NCBI GenBank assembly: GCA_007922225.1
Contig: ML679941.1
Coordinates: 53,758,235 to 53,822,234 of the forward strand
DNA from: Emydura subglobosa
Taxonomy: Eukaryota; Chordata; Testudines; Chelidae
DNA: 64,000 bases
Direction: 5' to 3'
Shown here: in pieces, positions 9,250 through 20,429 of the stretch
Numbering within the stretch: position 1 is the stretch's first letter
Layout: each line of letters starts with the position of its first letter
Made by a program: the position numbers and the translations under genes
The notes under the pieces: model-generated
What the model was told of the DNA's origin: nothing
The model's input: only the letters and a program-made list of their open reading frames with translations
Database searches by the model: none

Positions 9250-11170
9250 ATGTTAAAAAATGTCCTAGCGGATGTTACTCCAAGGGCGCTTACAGTGCAG
9301 ATTCAGTATTTTGGATACCAATAAAAGATTCATGATTGGAATTGGTCTGATAAATGCTGAGCTGGGTGTGTTCAGACATGGGTTGATTAGCATCTGGAGC
9401 AGTGCTCCCCTGCTTCTCTGGTCCCAAAGTTCAGTGCAGTCCCGGGCTGGGAACCTCTGTTTCCCACACTGAATGCTAATGGAGGTGCCTCCCTGTACCA
9501 TCTTTGCTGAAAATGAGACTAGAGGAGTTGCCTCAGTCCTGTCACCCTTGTCTGGAGGGGTTTAGGTGTGCCTCCCACTGCATGTTCTTTTTTTTTTTTA
9601 AGTCTTTCTTCTGATCAATTCTGGTTCCGGCAGAGGTGGGGGGCGGAAAGTCCTTTGTGAGTCAAACAAGCTGGGTACTGTGCCTGGGTTCTCTAGGAAC
9701 ACAGAGCTGACAGGTAACACTGTGGTCAGAGGGCTGACCATGTGACACTTTTCACAAGCATTAGATTCAGTTTAAAACAAAAACAAACAAAAAAACCCCC
9801 TGCTTGATGATTTTTGGCTCTAACCACTGATAGAATATGAAAGGTAAAGAAATAACTATTCATTCCGTTTATGTATTTAATGTTGGGAAGGGATATAGTG
9901 TTTGGATTGCAATGCAATGGAACAAAGAAAGGAAGGACCAAAACAGATCTGCTAAGGTTGCCACTTCAGCTGAATTAACTGCAAATTACCAGTCTTCAGA
10001 TTCTTCTCTGTAATTGTACCACATCAGTGATAACATTTCCAGACATTTGTACACAGGCTCCTTTCTTGTACCCTATATTTTTAATATAACCATTTGAATA
10101 ACAATGTCCATGGTTTCTGAAGTCTGAAATTAAAGGGACCAGATAAAAGACTACGTGACTGTCAGTCTATTCTCCTGACTATGTATCACACTAAATACAT
10201 TGTACTTCCCTAAATATGTGAACATACAATGTGAGTTCTCTAATTTGAGGCTTTAACTGCAGGAAAACGTTTATCCCTAAGGCAGTAATGAGATGGAAAA
10301 GCACCATTTTCCTAGGGATAAAACTTAACTGCAACAATCATATAACATATTTGTGAAATAAATTAATACTTTTTTCACTTAAACTTACCTTTTGTTATGT
10401 ATATGTTATTTGTATTTATTTATTTGTTATTTATTTATTTCAAGTTTATTTGAATGAGTGCCCTTGACTCAGATACATCTAAGACAGTTGCAGTCACAAT
10501 TATCTGGTTATCCTTAATTAACCATTCCCCAGCAGGAGAAATTAATGTTACAAATGTCCAGAGCTACCTCTGGATTTCTATGTGTATTTTAATCTCCAGA
10601 TTGAATAGACTTGTTACAGCCTTGACCTGATACATTATGCATTGCGCTAGGTTCAGTCTTTGTTAATAAAAATGCTCAAGCTGGCTGGCAGCATCTGCAT
10701 TTCCTATAGTTGGTAACATTGCTCCATTTGATGAAAAATATATATATTTAACCTTGAAATTTAAGAAATGTAAAACTGTATTTGGAGGATGATACTGAGG
10801 AAAAGGAAACTGAGCTCTGTTAAGCTGAAATGAGTTTCTTTGTCAGCTGTGGCGTCTAACCCTCATTTTAGGTTCTCAAATGTGGCCTTCCATGTCAATT
10901 CCTCAGTTTTATAGCAGAACTAGTATTAATTTGAAAAGATGTTGCTCAGGAATTCCTTAAGGATGTGCAGATTGTTTCCCTGACTTTTTAACTGTAAGAT
11001 AGGAGTGAGAATTGACAACTCAGATTAGCTGATAACCATGCGTTTTGATGCCAAATTATGCTAGCAACACAAAAGAAGATAGGACAGGAAGAGGTTAGCC
11101 TTTGAAAATTAAAAATCTTGGAAGTGTACCGTGCAGATCAGCCACTTCCTGAAGTCGCAGCTTAAATTAA
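9250..11170. other. Mostly unique AT-rich sequence
   Basis: No gene or named repeat recognised. It contains a (TATT/ATTTATTT)n simple repeat at about 10409-10440 and short T and A runs at 9590-9600 and 9776-9795. Confidence 0.5.
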
Positions 11171-11174
11171 AAGA

Positions 11175-11400
11175 ATTCAGGCCCAACATTTCAAAACTGC
11201 CCATTAATTTGGGGTAGATCAACTTGGGGAGCCACAGTGCTTGGCACTCCTGAATCAGTCCCAAAGTTTCTCAGGTTTGGAATGCAAAACTAGTGGCCCC
11301 ATTATGCCAGCTTGGGACACATTTTAAACCAACTGACGAATCTGGAGGAAAGCTGTGCACTATCCCAGGTCCTGCACCCACCTTTGAAAATGAAAGTGAG
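11175..11400. mobile_element. Decayed palindromic element, possible
   Basis: The segment AGGCCCAACATTTCAAAACTG on the left and CACCTTTGAAAATGAAAG on the right resembles the ends of palindromic turtle elements carrying 'TTTCAAAA ... TTTTGAAA' termini. The interior symmetry is mostly lost, so this is a weak call. Confidence 0.25.
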
Positions 11401-12204
11401 AAAGGCTACTGAATACAGACAAGCAGTCAGGCTGCAGATAAAGTTTGAATAGTCCCCATGGCTAGGTTTTTAAAGGTTTTTTAGTCCCCAGTTTTTCACT
11501 CGGTCTTAATCCCATAACAAATTGCAGGCTCAATTCTTCATTTGCAAACAACTGTTGGCTTAAATGATGGCCTTCAAGCTGCTCCCTAAAGGTCAGATTT
11601 TACAAATGGGGGTTAGGCCTCTACTTTCATTGACATACAGAAATGATCAAGTGGGTAAATGACTAAATGCTGCCACTTTTGGAGGCTATAATTTATTTCT
11701 GCAAATCTGTACTTACAAATTATTATGGACACAAAAATAGGAGGATATTTTTTTTTAAATTGGCCCTTTAATGATCTAGTAATGCAGAAATTCCTATGAT
11801 TACACTCTGTGTCATGTTTTTTGCTTGCTGACCAGTCCATATATAACTTAACTTTAATTGAGACTGTCTGTAATGGCTAGAGATATGTCAGACTGCAAAC
11901 TTCTGATCCAGGTGTAATCCACGTTGCTTGGATTTGGGTTTCTGAACTGGGCCCATCTCCACTAAAACCTATAAGTGCTAAATGCAATGAAATAATATTT
12001 TAATTTTCATTTGGTCAACATCTCTTTTTCTCTTCATCTGATAATAGCTTTCTTGATGCCTGCCAACTGCTCTCAGCTGTAAATTTGGACTACCCGCTGT
12101 ACACAGACTATAGCTCTTCCAGGAGGGAGGGGAATCTGGGTGATTGTGAAATGCAAGGTGTGCACAGCATGAGGGCTGGGTTGAACTTGTGACGTCTCTG
12201 ATAT

Positions 12205-12308
12205 ATATGTCTTCCCTGCAGAGTTAACTCAGGCTGGGCTATGCTAATCTGTGAGCTCATACCTGGGAACTGACATTCCAAGTTAACCCTGCAGTGAAGA
12301 CATACCCT
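12205..12308. mobile_element. Palindromic MITE, 104 bp
   Basis: Left end ATATGTCTTCCCTGCAG...TTAACT and right end AGTTAACCCTGCAGTGAAGA followed by CATACCCT are inverted copies of about 26 bp with few mismatches. It has the same terminus as 1297-1768, but with a much shorter interior. Confidence 0.75.
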
Positions 12309-13885
12309 GAGCTAGGAGAGATACTAGATCTAAAGGCAATATGTCAGAGCGTGTGACATTCCATGCTTTGGGTTTGTTGTAAATCTAGATAATATTGTCT
12401 GAAGACATGTGTGCCATTTTATCATGTATTAAAATAATGGTAAAGATTTCATTAAGGTTAAACCACCACTCCCTCCAAGAAAATCAGAACTAAGAGTACA
12501 TTTTGGTCCCTTAGCTTGCCTCTAGAACTAGAGATGTACAAAGAATCCACCTGGTTAAACTTCTCAAGGAGCCTAGGGTGAATTTCAAGTAAACCAATTA
12601 ATATTTTAAGGTGAAAACCATGTGAAACTTGGTTGGTTCATCCTGCATCCAGGCTCAATCTGGTAGTTATGGCTGAGTGTTTTTGCATCGCTCTGCGGCA
12701 AACTTCTGCAACTCACATTGTGTCTTGTGGAGATGGACAAGCAGGAAGAAGTGTTTGCCAACTGGAGATCCAGGAGTGGAGGGGGTTAGCAGCTGGTAGG
12801 AGCTTTAGATTGGGTGCTTATCCCTGTGAAGCTAGAGAAGGAGGAGCTCCCAAGTTCATCTTTCAGGGAATGGTCAAAGAGCAGAGGGTCATAGGTGTAT
12901 ACTGACCGGTGGTGCTGATGAAGCAAGGTCCCTAAATATGAAGGGTCCAGTGAGGCTATACTTTTGCCACATGACACAGGGCAAGCACTGGATTCTCAGT
13001 ACTCTCTGACTTTGGGCAAACTGGAAATGATACACTCCTCCCAAATGTTGGTTGTTTGTTTTTAATTTTTCCTTCATGTCATGGCTAAAACCAATTTGGT
13101 TCTTATTTTATCTGAACTGGCTCACCCAGCCTGCTAATCATTGAAAATATATAACCTATTAAAATTATTTATCAGGGTCTAAATTTTTCTTGCAAATACA
13201 GTTTGTACATCCATACTGGACTGGTATCGTAGCCATTATATACTGGTATGTAACTGTAGTACAAATACCTTTCTTGATTTAAAATGTATTACCCAGACCC
13301 ACTGAAAGATGTAAGAGAGAAAATTACACAGGGGGCCAAATTAATCATTCATCTAATATTAGAAACCATACAGCTTCTAGGAGTGAAGCCAGAATGCCCA
13401 TAAAAACTGTGCTGTATATTACAAAGAATAATAGTGTGCCTGTGTTAAAAGTGCTTTTATGATGCAGGGTAAATTAGTGATTTTTAAAACTGTCAGTATA
13501 GATTCAATTCAGATGAATCACCTTAATTTTCAAGGACATCCTGGGTCTGGCACAGAAAAGCCAGCGAGTACATAAAAATCCAGCAGTCCAGGTTTGATGT
13601 GCTGTAACATACAACACATTTATATAGCTTCCTACAAAAAAAGTGCAATGCATGTTGTACACTTCTGTTTCAAAAAAATGAAATGGAAAGAAATCCCAAA
13701 AGTTTTAATGGTTTCATATACAGAGGACCCAGGTGCACTCATGGGAGCTGTGAGCTGGTACATACCTACAAGATGGAAGCATATCCCCTCTAGTTGATCA
13801 AAGCCAGCAGTGAGGTCTGAGGTCTATTATTGAGAAGAGCTGTTCATGTTTACAGAGTAAGTAAACAACCGGTGGCTAAGCTTTG
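12309..13885. other. Unique sequence, nothing recognised
   Basis: No supported coding exon or repeat family seen. Several short overlapping open frames near 12630-12980 have no motif and no splice context. Confidence 0.4.
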
Positions 13886-13889
13886 GCTC

Positions 13890-14990
13890 AATAAGCCATC
13901 ACTTGATGTGTTCCCAACTGATTTGTCTAATTACTGCCTTGGCTCCAACTTCCCCTGTTTGGCGAAGGTTATTGAAGCATAGCCGGTTAGCTCAAGGTTC
14001 ACCTGGGTTCTTTTGTCTTTGTGGGACTGTGCTTCAGGCCTGGGTGTGGTATGGAGATGGGCTTAGTATCCTTTGTTAGGGGCCTTCTCTTGATGGTGGA
14101 CTAAGGTCAAGAGTCTGTTCTATTTGCTCTGGCATCAGGCTTTGATATGGTGAATCGGAAGGTCTCGCTGACTTGCGTACAGGATCTGGCAAGACTTGAT
14201 GGTTTGTTTTTCAGTGGCTGTATTCCTTCCTTTTTCAGAGAACTCAGCGGTGGGTCACACCAGACTCCTTTCTGTCTCTGCACTCGTGCAATATTCACAT
14301 GACTGCTTGGGCGGATTGTACTGTGATTTGGACTCCCGTACTATTAGTATGCTGGTGACTTTCAGCTCTACATCTGTTTCCATCAAATCCAGATGGTGCA
14401 ATTTCCTTTCTTTCCTTGAACCTGGCCGGGATAGAAACCTGGATGAGAATCAGCTGACAGATACTTGGGCAAGAGAACGAGGAGGTCTGAGAATGCTGGC
14501 AAGGAGAAACAATTCCAGGAACTGTTAATGGTTGTGACTGCGCCATCTATTGAGTACGTCCACCCTTGCCAAAGTTTTGGAATTCCAGAGGATTTGTGGT
14601 CTCCTGTCTGCTCTTGAATTCCCAGGAACAGCAGTGACTCTTACCATTTATTTTCATCTGTATTTACATAACTGGTTACAACCTTCCCTTGCAGATGCTG
14701 ACTTGATGCTAGTCTTTTATGCTTTTGTCACCGTCAGGTTAGACTCTTGTGACATGCTGATTTAGGAGCTAACATTAATGAGCAATGGGAAGTTTAGTTT
14801 AATATAAAATAGGGAATTTAAGAGATTGATTGATTAGCAAAGTAGGCCAGCAATATTACACTTGTGATCTGTCAACTGCACTGGCTTTCCATCTACTTCT
14901 GGGTGCCATTTTATCTACTCTGTGTGGTCCCCTTCATCTTAGTATCTGAGCACCTCCAAAGTACAACAAATAGAAATAACAATAACAGTT
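13890..14990 (+). pseudogene. Old L2-like LINE reverse transcriptase relic
   Basis: Pieces in shifting frames follow the order of the L2-clade RT. NFPCLAKVIEA is near 13945-13980 (family: ..LPFLSKVIEK). ALASGFDMVNR is near 14130 (LSAAFDTVDH). WLYSFLFQRTQRWV is near 14215. AGDFQLYIC is near 14358 (catalytic ADDTQLY, with the second Asp position altered). LAGIETWMRIS is near 14420. FYAFVTVRLDSCDML is near 14718 (HAFVTSRLDYCNAL). A LHWL...FW-like piece is near 14880. Several frameshifts and stops make it long dead. Family comparison is from memory. Confidence 0.65.
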
Positions 14991-15084
14991 CATGATGCTA
15001 ACTGAACTGGGCACCTGACTACTATAAGGGTCTCATCTTTTTCTATGTACCCCAGTGGCTGAGATTAGCTAAGAGGGCTTTCTT

Positions 15085-15302
15085 AAATCATAACTGTCAG
15101 GGTAGTTAAGCACTGGAATAAATTGTCTAGGGAGATTGTGGAATCTCTGTCACTGGAGGTTCCTAATAGCAGGTTAGACAAGTACCTGGGATGACTTAGA
15201 CCAACGGATGGTCTAGAGATAATACTTAGTCCTGCCTTGTGTGCTAGGGGCTGGGCTAGAAAACTGCTCAAGGTCCCTTTCAGTCCCACACTGCTATCAT
15301 TC
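15085..15302 (+). mobile_element. CR1-like LINE 3' end fragment
   Basis: GTAGTTAAGCACTGGAATAA, then GGAATCTCTGTCACTGGAGG and CAAGGTCCCTTTCAGTCC match the conserved 3' coding end and 3' UTR of CR1 on the sense strand. The terminal TTCTATGATTCT repeat has decayed to CTATCATTCTC. Confidence 0.7.
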
Positions 15303-15479
15303 TCTCTCTGTCCACAATCCTCAGAAGTGGAGAGAACATGTTCCGGAGTGGGACCCAAGTTGTGGAGTTATCTCTCTCAGTATGATCCATTGGATCCAGA
15401 GTTTACCATCAGAAGATTTTTTTTTAAATGCACAGAGCTATTATAGTTATTGGTGCATAAAAATTGATCACTACAGCTG

Positions 15480-15585
15480 GGGTTTTCAAAGGAGTTTAAG
15501 GTAGGTAGGCACTCCAACTCCCACTGAAATTCAATGGGATTTGAGCGCCCCGAATTCCCATAGGTGTTTTGAAAATCCCAGTCTA
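15480..15585. mobile_element. Palindromic MITE, TTTTCAAA ends
   Basis: Left GGGTTTTCAAAGGAG, middle ACTCCCACTGAAATTCAATGGGA, right AGGTGTTTTGAAAATCCC. The outer words are inverted copies, and the centre carries the CATTGAA / TTCAATG motif of the family also at 38930-39080 and 43740-43840. Confidence 0.5.
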
Positions 15586-15944
15586 CAAGAATATGTCACT
15601 TTCAGTACTGGCTGAGCCTCAGCAATAGGAAACTTACATTTATCGCCAGTTTCATTTAGCCCCCTGCATCACTCATGGCTGAAATGAAATAAAAAGAAAC
15701 TATAAAAACTCTGCCATCGGTTTCATTTGAGCCCTAATATATTGCAAGAAATCCCTGCAGGATGTTTATGTCTGCTTTGGCCTAATGGAGTTAAAGGAGC
15801 TTACATGCTGCCCTTCAAGATTAAAAACTCAAGTGATGCAAATGTGCACCTGAATCTTAAATAAACTATTTCTTTTAAAGGGACATTATTCAAATAGGTT
15901 CCCCAGAAAGCACCCAAAAAAATCTCTTTTAAGGGAAGTAGCTT

Positions 15945-16035
15945 CATTTAGCAGACATGGCATCAGACTCTGAGTTGGGATATTTGGGTTCTATGCCCAG
16001 TTCTGTTCCTGGTTAGCTATGTGAACTTGGACTGA
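15945..16035 (+). mobile_element. tRNA-SINE head fragment
   Basis: GCAGACATGGCATCAGACTC, then TTGGGTTCTATGCCCAGTTC (B-box like) and TAGCTATGTGAACTTGG match the head and start of the core of a MIR-like SINE on +. It is heavily diverged. Confidence 0.5.
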
Positions 16036-16039
16036 AAAT

Positions 16040-17200
16040 ACCAAACAATGTGTTGCAATGAGCATGCTGCAGAGTCAGTTGTAGTGAATGTCCACTTCTA
16101 GTGCCTGATCCTGCAGGGTGTCAAAGGGAGCTGAGGATGTGCAGCTCTAGAAGCTGCTTGAGATCCTGTAGGGCTGGGTTTATGACAAAGATATTCACTG
16201 GGGGTGGGAGAAGAGACAAATGTAGGTGAAAATCACCCATATAGAGAAGGCCAGCAAAAGGCCGATGCACCATTTATATTTTATTTAGGCCTTTAAGTGA
16301 AATCTAAGCAGTGCATATGCCTGCTGGCTCTCTGCCCAAAGGTGAATTTTCCCCTACGAAGGTTTCTGAATCGAGCTTTGCCTACAGTAATTCCTTGTTT
16401 ACCGATTTCTGGATTGTTGACTTCATGGACTTCAGCTGGATAAAATACAGTAAAGTAGGAGAGGCTGTAAAACAAGTGATTCAAAAAAGGCAAACAGACA
16501 CAGATGAAATAACTCTTGCTGTCTCTGAAATAGCCACTTACTAACTTGTGTCTAAGTCAGAAAAATAGGAAGGGAGGCAATGGCTAAAGAGGCTCTCCTT
16601 TTGCTTTTAGATGTCTGTGACAGAACCTAAAAAGAACCCGTGCCTAACTCTCTTTGTCGGCATTTCTTCTCTTCTCCCTATCGGCAGATAAAGCTGCATC
16701 CTTGTTTGCTACTGTAAAAAATAAAATAAGACTATTTAGTGTCATCCCCCATTGCACAATTCTGCATACAATGAGAAATCAATCAGCTGTGCAGACAGAG
16801 GATGTGGTGCCAAGACAACAAAATGCTAAGCCAGAGCCTCTGTATGGCTGCTGCTGTTCTGTTTCCTGTGAAGTGGTTAATTTGAGGGTGGCAGTGGGGG
16901 AGGTATAGTGCTGCAAACCCAATTTACCCACTAGAAGCCTCGTCAAATGCCTGATTGGCTGTGAGTCTGTACCATATTAGGAGTGTGTGAAGCAAAGATT
17001 AGATGCCTGGCTCACACAGCAGGAACTCTCCTGTCAGTCTGAAGGGCAGGATCTATATTTAGTAACAGGCCCCTGGGAAGAGCAGTTTAAATGTGGGAGG
17101 GGACTGCTCAAAGGCAGATTTTTGTTTTTTAATCTACTTGACACTCGATGAAAGCTTTCAGAAAGTGCAATATATGATCTGAAATCTTTCTTCAGAGAGG
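16040..17200. other. Unique sequence, nothing firmly recognised
   Basis: No coding exon or named repeat is supported. There are no motifs beyond short T runs. Confidence 0.4.
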
Positions 17201-17204
17201 GTTG

Positions 17205-17610
17205 TGGGCATTAATTTTCATTATTTTATTTACTTTTGCAGTAAAATAGGAAAGCAGTCTGGCTATTACGCATGTCAACCACAGTGGTTTAGATGAATAA
17301 TAACGATTATTACACACCAAAAGAAAACCCTCTCAAAAGTGTTTGTTTACCCTCTTGTTTCAGCAGCATGCAAACTAATCAGCAAAAATGCATTACATTT
17401 AAATGCAATTATAGCTGTAATTGTGCTATGCAAAACAGTTTTGTTCATAATAGATACAGGGCTGCTGTGACACTCTTCTCTGTTGAGCTTCAAGGGGCAT
17501 TTGTTTAAAGGAGACAGAGATGTCCGTTGTGTTTCAGAGGTTCTGGGGCCTGCTTACACACTCCATATATGGCAGTTTTAATTTACTGTTACTAGATAAA
17601 GGGGCTTCAG
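17205..17610. promoter_or_regulatory. Candidate conserved non-coding element
   Basis: This AT-rich stretch is not recognisable as a repeat. It is dense in homeodomain and POU-like words: ATGCAAACTAATCAGC and AAATGCAATTATAGC, ATGCAAAACAG, TAATAACGATTATTAC, and a forkhead-like TGTTTAC. Such clusters are typical of vertebrate developmental enhancers, but they also arise in any AT-rich DNA. There is no coding frame. Without alignment this is only a suggestion. Confidence 0.25.
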
Positions 17611-17844
17611 TTGCAATTATTGCATGTCCTGAGATTTTGTAACAGAAATGAATGGGCACAAAATACTGCCATAATGAAACAAACAAAATAGTAGCTTCTT
17701 AAATGATAAAACCAGTACAAACGAACAACATTTGATGAAATAAATGTAAACTTCATTGTCCCATAGAGATGCATATGTGTACTGTGTGTGTATTTACTCG
17801 GGAAAGCCCAGAGGCAGTAGCTGGGCTGACTGCAGCTCAAGGAG

Positions 17845-17960
17845 GTCAAGTCAGTGCTGGAAGGTCACACAGTGATCAGTGGCTCAGCTGAAATCAGAAG
17901 CTAGGATTCCCCTGGCTCCCACTCATTTGCAATAGCCACTAGACTATATAACCTCCTATG
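17845..17960 (-). mobile_element. MIR-like SINE fragment
   Basis: AAGGTCACACAGTGATCAGT, then AGCTGAAATCAGAAGCTAGG and GCCACTAGACTATATAACC read as the antisense of a tRNA-CORE SINE (compare the order at 41618-41885). Confidence 0.6.
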
Positions 17961-18590
17961 AAAAGTATGGGGGCCCAAATCACTGTATCCACGGGAAAAA
18001 CTTGTGGGAAGTGACTGTAGAGGAGGGGAACTGCTAAATTCCCCTCATGGAATTTTCCTCAATTCATTCCATTCAGGGGAGGGGAGAAGGGCAGGAGGAG
18101 GAGGAGGTTTGGTTCTGTGGATACAAATAGGGATTGACATTTTCCCCAGGACTTCTGGATCCTCTGGCAGCCCGGAGCCTTCCACATATAAGCTCTGTGT
18201 TTCTAGTCTGGACCCCCCTGGCCCATCTCACTGGCTCCTGGCAGCTCCTAACAGCACAACAACATTAAAACCATGCTACCAAGGTTTCATCTTCTGGCAT
18301 CTACCCCTGGCATCTGCCTTTATTATGGTAGGGGCCTGTGGAAATGCTACCTTAAGCTGTATTGGCTTTAACATTTTCAGATTCCCTGTGGGGTTTGGTA
18401 GGATTCCCTCTGCTTACAAATCTGATTATTTTCACCTCAGATGACAGTCTGTCTTTGCTCCTGTTTTCCTATCATCTAGGGCTACTTCTATTTTAATTAC
18501 ATTGATGTAACACTTCGTTCACATATAAATTGGATTTCTAAGCTACAGTGCATCATCATGTCTGAAAGTATGTTGTTTATATTTGTGTTG
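17961..18590. other. Unique sequence, no gene seen
   Basis: A 146-codon open frame spans part of this stretch. Its product is low in recognisable motifs and rich in Gly and Pro from GC-rich runs (GGAGGAGGAGG near 18093). I see no homology or splice context. Confidence 0.4.
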
Positions 18591-18593
18591 TCC

Positions 18594-18612
18594 ATTAATT
18601 AATTAATTAATA
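18594..18612. repeat. (ATTA)n microsatellite at the PLE 5' boundary
   Basis: Four ATTA units directly precede the first recognisable PLE codon. It may be the target site or microsatellite growth at the truncation point. Confidence 0.7.
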
Positions 18613-18618
18613 ACTAAT

Positions 18619-19690
18619 GCTGCCAAACAACTCTCAAACACCACATTCTACAAGCCACTACTGTCCGATTCCACTGAGGAATACCAAAAGAAACTAAAAC
18701 ATCTACTTAATAAACTCCCTAAAGAAACACAGGAACAAATCTATACAGACACACCCCCTGAGCCCCGACCAGGGTTAGTCTATCTACTTCCCAAGATCCA
18801 CAAACCTGGGAATCCTGGAGGCCCTATCATCTCAGGCATTGGCACTCTCACAGCAGGACTGCCAGGCTATATGGACTCTCTCTTCAGGCCCTATGACACC
18901 AGCACTCCTAGCTATCTTCATGATACTACTGACTTCCTGAGAAAATGACAATCCATCGGTGATCTCCCAGAAAACACCATCCTAGCTACTATGGATGTAG
19001 AAGCTCTCTACCCCAACAATCCACACAAAGACGGACTTCAAGCCATCAAGAACATTTTCCCTGATGATGATATGTCGCACCTGACAGCTGAACTTTGTGA
19101 CTTTGTCCTGACCCACAATTACTTCAGATTTGGAGCCAATCTATACCTCCAAGTCGGTGGCACAGCTATGGGCACCTGCATGGCCCCACAGTATGCCAAC
19201 ATTTTTATGGCTGACCTAGAACAACTCTTCCACAAAACTCATTCCCAAACACCTCTTCTTTACCTACGCTACATTGATGACATTTTCATCATCTGGACCC
19301 ACGGGAAAAAGTCCCTCGAAGAATTTCACCAGGATTTTAATAATTTCCATCCCACTGTTAACCTCAGCCTGGACCAGTCCACACAAGAAATCCATTTCCT
19401 GGACACTACAATAAAAATAAAGGATGGGCACATTAATACCACCCTATACCAAAAACCAACTGACAGCAATACATATCTTCATGCCTCCAGCTTTCACCCA
19501 GGACACATTACACGATCCATTGTCTACAGCCAAGCCTTAAGATACAACCAGATTTGCTCCGATCTCTCAGACAGAGACAAACACCTACAGGATCTCTATG
19601 AAACATTCTTAAAACTACAATCCCCACCTGGAGAAGTGAAGCTCCAACACATCATTAAAGATCTACAACCTATCCTCGCAGATGATCCAT
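18619..19690 (+). pseudogene. PLE reverse transcriptase domain, broken
   Basis: It would copy element RNA into DNA at the target. Visible landmarks include LVYLLPKIHKPGNPGGPI, the conserved PLE block before motif A. Motif A is TMDVEALYPN (Asp at the 18990s), motif B is GGTAMGTCMAPQYANIF (near 19155-19205) and motif C is LRYIDDIFIIW with YIDD at 19270-19281. After these come HFLDTTIKI and LYQKPTDSNTYLHASSFHPG, which are conserved in PLEs. Both catalytic Asp of YIDD and the motif A Asp are intact. One in-frame TGA lies at 18946-18948, before motif A. The frame stays open to 20028, but the residues after about 19690 no longer look like PLE protein because of a frame change. The start is absent (truncation). 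Confidence 0.9.
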
Positions 19691-19829
19691 CTCTCACTCA
19701 GGCAGTGGGCGGCAGACCCATCCTGGCTTACAGACAGCCCCCAAACCTGAAGCAAATACTCACCAGCAACCATACACCCTACAATCCCACCTGTCCAATC
19801 CAGGAACCTATCCCTGCAACAAACCCCGT

Positions 19830-20208
19830 TGCCAGTTCTTCCCACATATCAATTCTAGTGACAGCATCACTGGTCCTAACCACATCAATCACACCAAAAG
19901 GGGCTCATTCACCTGCACATCCACTAATGTTATATATGCCATCAATGCCCCTCTGCCATGTACATTGGCCAACCTGGACTATCACTACACAAAAGGATAA
20001 ATGGACACAAATCAGATATAAAAAATAATGACATCCATAAACCTGTCGGAGAACACTTCAATCTCTCAGGGCACTCTGTCGCTGACCTGAAAGTTGCTAT
20101 ATTTCTCCAAAAAAACTTCAAAAACAGACTTGAAAGAGAAACTACTGAGTTAGAAATTATCTGCAAACATGACACATTCAAACTGGGTTTAAACAGGGAT
20201 TTGGAATA
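19830..20208 (+). pseudogene. PLE GIY-YIG endonuclease domain, frameshifted
   Basis: In EN+ PLEs this C-terminal domain nicks target DNA. One frame gives FTCTSTNVIYAI (GIY-like half, near 19910-19945). The next gives MYIGQPGLSLHKRINGH from 19958 (YIG half), then HKPVGEHFNLSGH and LERETTELEIICK, ending at a stop after 20206. A CPLC pair between the two halves fits the Cys pair usual in PLE endonucleases. The halves are in different frames, so at least one indel lies at about 19945-19957, and another upstream separates this part from the RT frame. Confidence 0.85.
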
Positions 20209-20389
20209 GCTATCTCATTACAAGAAGTAATTTGCTCTGATCACCCATTCTCACGCCCTACTCAATGGTTGTCATTAGGTCTCAAGTACTCAGCTTTTAT
20301 CCACCTACCCCATTGTTATCTATGCCCTTAGATATGTATATGTTGCCTGTTATATATGTTAGCTATTTGCTGTATCATTTCTACCAACT

Positions 20390-20429
20390 GCATCTGAGGA
20401 AGTGAGCTGAAGCTCACGAAAGCTTATGC
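20390..20429 (+). ncRNA. Hammerhead-ribozyme-like motif in the PLE tail
   Basis: GCAT is followed by the core box CTGAGGA (20394-20400), a perfect hairpin GTGAGC-TGAA-GCTCAC (20402-20417), the second core box GAAA (20418-20421), then GCTT and ATGC, which pairs with the opening GCAT. This is the order of a type I hammerhead with a minimal helix III. The canonical first box is CTGATGA, so one core position differs. Hammerhead motifs in PLEs are established (Cervera and De la Peña). That this one cleaves is inference. Confidence 0.7.

Noticed and set aside
18004..18444. A 146-codon open frame on +
   Set aside because: No domain, biased by GGAGG runs, and no sign of exon boundaries with conserved coding on either side.
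18991..20028. A 345-codon open frame as a host gene
   Set aside because: It encodes PLE reverse transcriptase motifs and is part of the retroelement. Its last third is out of the true frame.
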